A stretch of DNA of 11,760 nt from JBCBKZ01 sp039026975 (GTDB lineage Bacteria > Bacteroidota > Bacteroidia > J057), in contig JBCCLI010000189.1 in NCBI GenBank assembly GCA_039026975.1, positions 1-11,760 on the forward strand, in the 5' to 3' direction. The position numbers and the translations under genes were made by a program. The number at the start of each line of letters is the position of its first letter. The first letter of the stretch is position 1. Shown here one piece after another: positions 5,984 through 11,760 of this stretch. Below the pieces are notes generated by a model. The model was not told the DNA's origin and did not search any database. It was given only the letters and a program-made list of their open reading frames with translations.

Positions 5984-6715
5984 CTATTCTAAGTGAGTTA
6001 GTACTATGTCTTTATACCAAACTTCAAATGGTTTTCCGGAATGTGTTTGCAAGCAGATACAACCGTTTTTAGGGACATTCCCCTGCTCAGTAAATTGTGC
6101 AGTGGAAACACCATTGATGCTAATTTCAATATCAGGGCCATTTGCTATAATGTGAATCTCATTCCAATCTTTTGCATCTACAACTCCATCAATCAGTTCT
6201 CTGTCAACAACCTTGTAAAAGATGACTGGAAAAATATCAGGTCTTGGGTATCTCGAGAGAATGGGCCTATTCTCATCTACTAGGCTTCCCCAAAGAGGAT
6301 AAATATCAGAAGAATCCTGGGGGGTAAAGTCAGAAAATTGGGAAACTATCCTGGTGTCAACATACCCTATGTCAGCTTGATATCCCATTACTTCATGTGA
6401 ATCGGCTACACGTTTAGCTCTAAAACTTATTCCTCCATTTACTTGTAAGTCATCGGTTATAAATTTAGCTGCCAGCTTCAACTCAAAGTTTTCATACTTC
6501 TGATCTGTACAAAGGTACTGGCTCTCCTCAATAGGCTTTGTCAGGCTGCCCCCAACTATAGCTCCGTTCTCAACCCTGAAAATAGTACGTGAGCCTTCCC
6601 ATCCTTCCAGAGATTCCCCATTAAACAACTTATGTTCACCAGATTGCCCACAAGAGCTAAATAGATAAATAGAAAGTAGTAGTACGGGAATACTTACAAT
6701 GTCCTTGAGTATCAT
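5984..6715 (-). CDS. 3-keto-disaccharide hydrolase (DUF1080) domain lipoprotein
   Basis: A 243-residue lipoprotein. The N-terminus has a hydrophobic stretch ending in L-F-S-S-C, so Cys22 is the likely lipidated residue, followed by G-Q-S-G-E. The rest is one DUF1080 jelly-roll domain. Landmarks are L-F-N-G-E-S-L-E-G-W (30-39), F-E-L-K-L (77-81), N-G-G-I-S-F-R-A-K-R (93-102), G-Y-Q-A-D-I-G (111-117), W-G-S-L-V-D-E-N-R (142-150), D-W-N-E-I (183-187), and the terminal G-C-I-C-L-Q-T-H-S-G (218-227) with E-V-W-Y-K-D-I (231-237). The domain is complete and of usual single-domain length. Relatives hydrolyse 3-keto-glycosides or bind sugars; the substrate here is inferred only as a glycoside. It lies 175 bp behind permease-2 on the same strand, and a palindrome at 6774-6791 sits in its leader, so it probably has its own promoter. 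Confidence 0.88.
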   Translation of the reverse strand: MILKDIVSIPVLLLSIYLFSSCGQSGEHKLFNGESLEGWEGSRTIFRVENGAIVGGSLTKPIEESQYLCTDQKYENFELKLAAKFITDDLQVNGGISFRAKRVADSHEVMGYQADIGYVDTRIVSQFSDFTPQDSSDIYPLWGSLVDENRPILSRYPRPDIFPVIFYKVVDRELIDGVVDAKDWNEIHIIANGPDIEISINGVSTAQFTEQGNVPKNGCICLQTHSGKPFEVWYKDIVLTHLE

Positions 6716-6773
6716 GAATGCTTTACTTCTGATGAGCGTTATGTAGTAGGAACTGCTTTAGAGCATTAATATA

Positions 6774-6791
6774 GTATAATTCCCATTATAC
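6774..6791. promoter_or_regulatory. 18-bp perfect palindrome GTATAAT-TCCC-ATTATAC upstream of the lipoprotein gene
   Basis: GTATAAT (6774-6780) and ATTATAC (6785-6791) are exact reverse complements around 4 bp. The site is 59 bp upstream of the 3-keto-disaccharide hydrolase start. Its size and symmetry suit a dimeric repressor operator. It is AT-rich and has no T-tract, so a terminator for permease-2 is unlikely. The rest of 6716-6890 holds no supported gene. Confidence 0.45.
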
Positions 6792-6890
6792 CCATTCTTC
6801 CCCCTCGCCTGAAGTCCTCAGCATCTGCCGGAAAAATAGCTGCCAATGGAAGGAAGATAGTTGCAGGTATAGGATCTCGCGCTGTATTCC

Positions 6891-9542
6891 TTATTCATTT
6901 CTCAATGCATCCACCAAATTAGTCTGAGAAGCCCGGTAGGCTTGGGAGCTGACCGTCAAAAAAGCGATGGCCAAGCAGACTAAACCCGAGAATAAGAAGA
7001 TGCCCAAACCTGGAGTTACTCTGTAGGCAAAACTTTTCAGCCAATCTTGCATAAAATAGTAAGACAAGGGTAGGCTCAAGACAAAGGCGATTAACACCAG
7101 CTTGAGAAAATCCCATGACATGAGCGCAATAATACTAGTGGCAGAGGCCCCCAATACCTTTCGAATCCCTACTTCTTTGGTTCTTTGTTCGGCGGTAAAG
7201 GCTGCTAGCCCAAATAAGCCCAGGCAAGCAATGCAGACAGCGAGTAAGGAAAAAACGCTGGTTACTTTTGCGAGACTTTCTTCCTTACGGTATAAGGCAT
7301 CAAATACTTCATCCATAAATTCATATTCGAATGGCCGATTAGGATTGAACGCTGTCCATTTTTTCTCTATGTGCTCCAGCGTTCCTGGTAAGTCAGCGCC
7401 TATAGCTCGTATAATCAGCATATTGGTGTAGTAGGTGGGCCCGGAAACATGCATGATGACGGGATCTACTCTTTTGTGAAGGGAATTGAAATGAAAATCC
7501 TTCACCATACCTACTACTTTTCCACTCTTTTGAATCTCTCCCTTATAGTAATAAGTCAGTGTCAACTCTTGATTAATGGGATTTTCCCATCCCAGCTTTT
7601 CTGCCGCTGCCTCATTAATTAAAAAAGCACGTTGTGCATCAGTAGAAAAATCTTCAGAGAAGTCTCTACCGGCGAGTACCTCCATGCCCATGGTGGAAAC
7701 ATAGTCATAGTCATTGATAAAATTAGTAGCCATACTTAGGCTGTCAGCCTTGGCGTTTTTAGGAGTAACAATAAAGCCGTGATATCCCCCTTTAGCAGGG
7801 ATTCCTGATGAAGCCGTAGCCGCTAGGATATTAGGGAACTGGGGGAGCTCTTTCCTTAGACTTTCAATATGGATTTGGTCATCTTCATCACGAAGCTTAA
7901 CCAGGATTAGTTGTTCCTTATCAAACCCTAGATTTTTATTTCGAAGAAAATCCATTTGATTATAGATAATAGCTGTACCTATGATCAACCCGCTTGATAA
8001 AGCAAATTGGAAAATGACCAAGCCCTTCCGTATTCCTACTATTTCTGAACCATGGGAACTCTTTTTCACGCCTTTAAGAACCTGAGTAGGCATGAAGCCG
8101 GATAAATAAAACGCTGGATAACTCCCTGACAAGAGCCCCACACCCAGGATAAGGCCTAATATGATCAGGAGAATTTGGAAGGGATTCAGCAGGGATAGTT
8201 CTAAGGATTTTCCGGTGAATTCATTAAAGTAAGGTAAAGCCAGCCAAATGATCAAAGCTGCAATACACATAGCTATTACTGTCATGATTAAGGACTCACC
8301 TATAAACTGACGGATCAATTGCGATCTTTGGGCTCCCATCACCTTCCGCATGCCCACTTCCTTTGATCGTTTGATGGAAAGGGCGGTAGACAGGTTCATG
8401 AAGTTTATACAGGCTATCAACAGAATGAAGAATGCAATGGCCCCAAAGACATAAATATAGGCTATATCTCCATTGGCAGATAACTCTCCCTCTCGCTGAG
8501 ACCTAAGATGGATATCTGTCAGTTTTTGCAGGAAGAATTGGCGGCTATCTGCTAAATCCTGGCGTAGGTATTTCTTGGGGATCTTTGCTAACTGGTCTCT
8601 TACCTGATCAAAGTCTGCTTGGGGCGGAAGCAAGGCATAGGTATACAAGGGAGGATAATTCCAGTTGTTTACCCATGGCATGATGGTACGTAAGCTGGAA
8701 TAAGAAGCAAGAAAATCAAATTGGATGTGTGAGTTAGCAGGTACATTTTCCAAAACGCCTGTGATTTTGAACGTATTGGTACCATCCTCACTACGTACAG
8801 TCAGGATTTCCCCTACGGGGTTTTCAGTTCCGAAATACTTTTTAGCTGAAGAGGCGGTAAGCAATAAGGAAAAAGGGGCATCCAGTGCAGTGGTTTTATC
8901 CCCGGCTATCAGCGGAAAATCGAAAATGTCCAGGAAGGTAGAATCTACATAGAAAAATCGGTCTTCCTGGGCCCTTTTATCAGGTCCTCTACTTACCAGC
9001 TGATTTTCAGGCAATACACGAGAAACGTACTCCCAATTAGGAAATTCGTTTTGTAAGACGGGAGTCAGCGCCCCATAAGTTTGAGCCATTTCAGCTACAT
9101 TTCCCTCCTGATCTGATTGGGTTTCGACAATTCTGATAATTCGATCTGCATGACTGTGGAAAGTATCATAACTTAATTCATCCAGGGTAAATAAGGTGAT
9201 AAATACTGTACACACAATTCCTACGGCTAAGCCCAGTAGATTGATGGTGGTATAAATACGGTTTTGTCTCATGTGCCGCCAGGCAACTTTCCAGTAATTA
9301 GCATTCATGGTTGAGAATATATTTGGGAGAAAGTGAGTTTTTTTGAGAAATAAGGGGCGGAAGTACCTGATCACGTCCAGGAAATATATGAGAGTAGCAT
9401 AAGGCCTTCCCGATTGTTGAAGCCGGTAATCGAAGGCCTCATACAGGTCGCCGTGGATTTCCTCAAACATTTCTGAATCCATTACAGCTTTCAGCAAGCG
9501 GTCCACCCATTTTGGAGGATAATGGTGATCTTTATTTTTCAT
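6891..9542 (-). CDS. Orphan ABC-transporter-type permease with N-terminal prefix domain and two FtsX/MacB_PCD halves (permease-2)
   Basis: An 883-residue paralogue of permease-1 with the same layout. The prefix (1-78) contains P-P-K-W-V-D-R-L-L and G-D-L-Y-E-A-F. TM1 is at about 97-120, with a MacB-like periplasmic domain to about 358. TM2-4 (362-383, 411-434, 455-478) carry R-S-K-E-V-G-M-R-K-V-M-G-A (392-404). TM5 (504-524) is followed by a second periplasmic domain (about 530-755). TM6-8 (760-783, 811-830, 844-866) carry R-T-K-E-V-G-I-R-K-V-L-G-A-S (787-800). Both halves retain the FtsX signature, so neither looks degenerate. The start at 9542 follows the padR-2 stop by 9 nt with GAGGA just upstream; translation is probably coupled. 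No cognate ATPase is encoded here. A subunit of a tripartite export or envelope-stress system is possible, with the ATPase encoded elsewhere. Confidence 0.92.
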   Translation of the reverse strand: MKNKDHHYPPKWVDRLLKAVMDSEMFEEIHGDLYEAFDYRLQQSGRPYATLIYFLDVIRYFRPLFLKKTHFLPNIFSTMNANYWKVAWRHMRQNRIYTTINLLGLAVGIVCTVFITLFTLDELSYDTFHSHADRIIRIVETQSDQEGNVAEMAQTYGALTPVLQNEFPNWEYVSRVLPENQLVSRGPDKRAQEDRFFYVDSTFLDIFDFPLIAGDKTTALDAPFSLLLTASSAKKYFGTENPVGEILTVRSEDGTNTFKITGVLENVPANSHIQFDFLASYSSLRTIMPWVNNWNYPPLYTYALLPPQADFDQVRDQLAKIPKKYLRQDLADSRQFFLQKLTDIHLRSQREGELSANGDIAYIYVFGAIAFFILLIACINFMNLSTALSIKRSKEVGMRKVMGAQRSQLIRQFIGESLIMTVIAMCIAALIIWLALPYFNEFTGKSLELSLLNPFQILLIILGLILGVGLLSGSYPAFYLSGFMPTQVLKGVKKSSHGSEIVGIRKGLVIFQFALSSGLIIGTAIIYNQMDFLRNKNLGFDKEQLILVKLRDEDDQIHIESLRKELPQFPNILAATASSGIPAKGGYHGFIVTPKNAKADSLSMATNFINDYDYVSTMGMEVLAGRDFSEDFSTDAQRAFLINEAAAEKLGWENPINQELTLTYYYKGEIQKSGKVVGMVKDFHFNSLHKRVDPVIMHVSGPTYYTNMLIIRAIGADLPGTLEHIEKKWTAFNPNRPFEYEFMDEVFDALYRKEESLAKVTSVFSLLAVCIACLGLFGLAAFTAEQRTKEVGIRKVLGASATSIIALMSWDFLKLVLIAFVLSLPLSYYFMQDWLKSFAYRVTPGLGIFLFSGLVCLAIAFLTVSSQAYRASQTNLVDALRNE

Positions 9543-9551
9543 AGTATCCTC

Positions 9552-9878
9552 TTATTCAAATCTGATATTTCCTACCTGACCCCACAGACGTGCCCGATTT
9601 TCTTGAATATCAGCCAAGATCTGGTACCCACTTTGGGTAATTCTGTATAGCCGTTTGCGTTTCCCTCCTCTTTTTTTCGTGGCAACCCCAAGTTCTGAAC
9701 TGAGGAAGCCCTTTTTCTCAAGGCGTTTAAGGGCTGTATGTATAGCAGGCATAGAAAGGCTCTTTCCTACCTGTTTTTCGTATGCTAATTTGATGGAGAA
9801 TCCATAGATTTCCTCTCCATTCATAATGGCAACTAACAGTAGGAGAACCTCTTCCAGATTACCTAGGCTTTTATACAT
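9552..9878 (-). CDS. PadR-family winged-helix transcriptional regulator (padR-2)
   Basis: A 108-residue PadR protein, paralogous to padR-1. The winged helix-turn-helix covers about 3-82: L-G-N-L-E-E-V-L-L-L-L (5-15), I-Y-G-F-S-I-K (24-30), the recognition segment P-A-I-H-T-A-L-K-R-L-E-K-K-G-F-L (44-59), and a very basic wing R-G-G-K-R-K-R-L-Y-R-I-T (70-81). W-G-Q (99-101) falls at the same position as in padR-1. The ATG at 9878 is the natural start; it has an AT-rich leader without Shine-Dalgarno. It is the first gene of the padR-2/permease-2 unit and is divergent from the beta-helix lipoprotein gene across 199 bp, so it could affect both. Autorepression is the family norm; the inducer is unknown. 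Confidence 0.92.
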   Translation of the reverse strand: MYKSLGNLEEVLLLLVAIMNGEEIYGFSIKLAYEKQVGKSLSMPAIHTALKRLEKKGFLSSELGVATKKRGGKRKRLYRITQSGYQILADIQENRARLWGQVGNIRFE

Positions 9879-10077
9879 GGTAATTTTATTAATATTTGTA
9901 GATAAAATAAAACTAATTCTCCCACTTTCCCAAAAATTTATATAGGAATACCTGGAAACTCATTTCTGTATAACTTTTACAGTAGATGTAATCGCTCTGT
10001 TACTAAAAGCTGTACTAGACAGAAAATGGATAAAAGCCTTATTTTAATACGAAGTTCCATTTTATATACCCCTCATC
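9879..10077. other. Divergent intergenic region padR-2 / beta-helix lipoprotein
   Basis: This 199-bp AT-rich stretch should hold promoters for both directions, but no pair of boxes with good spacing could be assigned. TTTTATT (9885-9891) and AATAAAA (9904-9910) form a 7-bp inverted repeat close to the padR-2 start, a plausible operator. A TAACTTTT element at 9971-9978 resembles a Bacteroidota -7 box on the + strand but lacks a matching -33 box. Confidence 0.4.
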
Positions 10078-11541
10078 ATGCTCCATAGAATATTCAAATT
10101 TCTTCCCATACTTGTTTTGTTGACCATCACATTAAGCAGCTGCCATGAGGCAGGGTACTACATTGATGCTGAACATGGTGATGATAGCCATTCGGGTACC
10201 TCCCCCTGGAACGCATGGAAATCAGTTGATAAGGTCAATACACATACTTTTGAACCTGGGGATAACATCTTTTTCAAACGAGGTACTTCCTATGATCGTG
10301 GTGTTCAGGTCAACGGAGATGGGATAGCAGAAGCGCCCATATGGATACGTTCCTACGGAAAAGGGGAAGCAACTTCATTCACCAATACAAATGACGATGA
10401 CCTAAATGGCAACTGTATCCAGCTCAATGGAGATTATCAAATCCTGGAAGATATGTACTGCCATAGTACCAATCCTTCACCTGCACGAGGATTTTTAAAT
10501 GTCTGGAAACTGGGTGGTATTAAAGTCAATCGTGGCGCTGATCACTGCATCATAAGAAATAATGAAGTAGAGGATTGTCCGATAGGTATTAACTCATATG
10601 GAGAACATACCCTGATTACCCAAAATAATGTGCATGATTGTAATCGTCCTATTTGGTTTCCTTATTGGGGCCCCATCGGCATTCGACTGGGGATGGGGAA
10701 TCAGGAGGCTTCATGGAATGAAATCCGTAATTACCACTCCATGGGAGGGGAATGGGGAGGAGATGGAGGAGCCTTTGAAATTGACGATGGACGCTATCCG
10801 CGTAACAATATTTACCTCCATCATAACAAAACCAGCGAATGCATGGGCTTTTGTGAAATCAGCTACAATTTTGATATCTGTGCCCGTGATACCGTAGACT
10901 GCTTAACTGAGAATCGGATCTATGACAACATTATCATCGCTTATAATGAGTCAGCTGACTATAGGACTTTTACTCAGTTTTGGGCTCCTCTCTCTAACTC
11001 TTTTATTGAGAACAATACCATCTATCGTAAGTGGGAGCATCCTGACATAGAATCGAACGTATTCTGTGAGAATGACGAAGATAAATTAGCCATGGAATAT
11101 CCCACTACCTACCGGAACAATCTGGTGGTAGTGGTAGAAGCTCAAACCCGTAAAGTAACGCATAATGAAGAAGGCCTGGGAAATCGTATCTACCTCGGAT
11201 ATCCTTTGGCACCTGTGAATCAGGACCACAATCTATACTTCAACCGGGATAGTAGCAGACACTTTTTCAGTCCAGATGAGGAGGAAAGCATAGCCTTGCA
11301 AGCAGGGTCATTTATCGCTGATCCGCTCCTGCTCGATTTGGGGCTGGGAGAATATCATTTGACATCTAGTAGCCCTGCTATCGACCAGGGGAACCAGGGA
11401 GGTCATTATGAGATGGACCTGGATGGAAATCCCATTGTCGGCAAAAGAGACATTGGCGCCTATGAGTTTCAGGGCACAAGTGGGGTAGTATATAGATTAA
11501 TGCCTAAACAGACCAGGAATCTTGCTGTCAGAGGAGATTGA
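10078..11541 (+). CDS. Right-handed parallel beta-helix lipoprotein (pectate-lyase-like fold)
   Basis: A 487-residue lipoprotein. The signal sequence ends in L-S-S-C, so Cys22 is the predicted lipid anchor. Next comes the typical opening of secreted beta-helix proteins: Y-Y-I-D-A-E-H-G-D-D-S-H-S-G-T (27-41), then W-K-S-V-D-K-V and F-E-P-G-D-N-I-F-F-K-R-G-T-S (58-71). Repeated short strands rich in N-N and I-x-x-N (for example I-I-R-N-N-E-V at 158-164, I-T-Q-N-N-V at 180-185, I-Y-L-H-H-N at 245-250) indicate helix coils. The C-terminus carries S-S-P-A-I-D-Q-G (431-438) and D-I-G-A-Y-E-F-Q-G (458-466), a pair frequent at the end of such proteins, plus a 21-residue tail. The fold is shared by polysaccharide lyases, hydrolases and binding proteins. 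No catalytic set could be assigned, so enzyme activity is only possible. Surface or outer-membrane location is inferred. It has no Shine-Dalgarno and no same-strand partner in view. Confidence 0.85.
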   Translation: MLHRIFKFLPILVLLTITLSSCHEAGYYIDAEHGDDSHSGTSPWNAWKSVDKVNTHTFEPGDNIFFKRGTSYDRGVQVNGDGIAEAPIWIRSYGKGEATSFTNTNDDDLNGNCIQLNGDYQILEDMYCHSTNPSPARGFLNVWKLGGIKVNRGADHCIIRNNEVEDCPIGINSYGEHTLITQNNVHDCNRPIWFPYWGPIGIRLGMGNQEASWNEIRNYHSMGGEWGGDGGAFEIDDGRYPRNNIYLHHNKTSECMGFCEISYNFDICARDTVDCLTENRIYDNIIIAYNESADYRTFTQFWAPLSNSFIENNTIYRKWEHPDIESNVFCENDEDKLAMEYPTTYRNNLVVVVEAQTRKVTHNEEGLGNRIYLGYPLAPVNQDHNLYFNRDSSRHFFSPDEEESIALQAGSFIADPLLLDLGLGEYHLTSSSPAIDQGNQGGHYEMDLDGNPIVGKRDIGAYEFQGTSGVVYRLMPKQTRNLAVRGD

Positions 11542-11573
11542 CCTTATTCATGGAAAGTCCCTATTTAGAAAGT

Positions 11574-11760
11574 CTAACAGAAGGTATCATTTCGGACAAT
11601 GGACCTAAGCATGGCATATGGCCCCAAAACCTGTAAGGCTGGAAGCCCATTTTCTTTGAAAGTAGTATTGATTTGCCGTAGAGGGAAATCCAGTTTGATG
11701 CCATCCTGCGCATTTTCTTCTGCTGTAACTCCTATAGCTAGTAGGGAAATACTGAAGAGA
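11574..11760 (-). CDS. 3' end of an unidentified exported-looking protein (start outside window)
   Basis: A minus-strand frame open from the window edge gives 61 residues and a TAG stop at 11574-11576. The visible part begins with a hydrophobic run L-F-S-I-S-L-L-A-I-G-V-T-A followed by E-E-N-A-Q, which looks like the end of a signal peptide. It continues with D-G-I-K-L-D-F-P-L and ends N-D-T-F-C. If that is a signal peptide, the whole protein would be only about 65-75 residues. It would then be a small secreted protein or a gene cut short by an early stop. The family is not recognised. It converges on the beta-helix gene with a 32-bp gap and no obvious terminator. The call could be a chance frame. 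Confidence 0.42.
   Translation of the reverse strand, partial: LFSISLLAIGVTAEENAQDGIKLDFPLRQINTTFKENGLPALQVLGPYAMLRSIVRNDTFC

Noticed and set aside
2366..9878. A composite transposon or insertion sequence carrying the permease modules
   Set aside because: No transposase, terminal inverted repeats or target duplications are visible; the only flanking repeat is the yceI 3' end, which is ordinary gene sequence.

Overview
The window reads as chromosomal DNA of a Bacteroidota bacterium, most likely a Cytophagales/Cyclobacteriaceae-type lineage. This is inferred from the gene families (PadR genes paired with prefix-bearing FtsX/MacB-type permeases, a DUF1080/3-keto-disaccharide hydrolase lipoprotein, a YceI protein, a parallel beta-helix lipoprotein), the moderate AT richness, and the mostly absent Shine-Dalgarno sequences. 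The genus cannot be read from the sequence. No rRNA, tRNA, CRISPR array, insertion sequence or integrase was seen.

Left block (1-2220, + strand): the 3' part of a ring-cleaving extradiol dioxygenase of the MhqO/PcpA type, then an MhqD-like alpha/beta hydrolase. After a 346-bp gap with several inverted repeats comes a secreted YceI-family protein ending in a clear intrinsic terminator. Dioxygenase and hydrolase look like a quinone/catechol detoxification pair; YceI may belong to the same stress response.

Middle block (2366-9878, - strand): two paralogous modules, each a small PadR-type winged-helix regulator directly followed by a very large 'orphan' permease (about 885 aa, two FtsX-type halves, an N-terminal prefix domain) with no ATPase gene beside it. 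Transcription order is padR-2, permease-2, a 3-keto-disaccharide hydrolase-like lipoprotein, then padR-1, permease-1. In module 1 the genes overlap (ATGA) and the permease has an unusually perfect Shine-Dalgarno; in module 2 a 9-nt gap separates them.

Between the lipoprotein gene and padR-1 (about 5641-5893, + strand) lies a decayed second yceI gene with its terminator. It has stops, frameshifts and a 184-bp internal deletion. It is a mosaic: the upstream part is a diverged YceI paralogue, while the 3' part and terminator match the intact yceI at 2111-2220 in 100 of 110 bases. It is the most informative piece of genome history in the window.

Right block (10078-11760): a + strand lipoprotein of the right-handed parallel beta-helix type, divergent from padR-2, and at the edge the 3' end of a convergent - strand reading frame of unknown function. 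The two lipoproteins suggest surface glycan or glycoside handling, but no SusC/SusD pair is visible, so a polysaccharide utilization locus is not shown.
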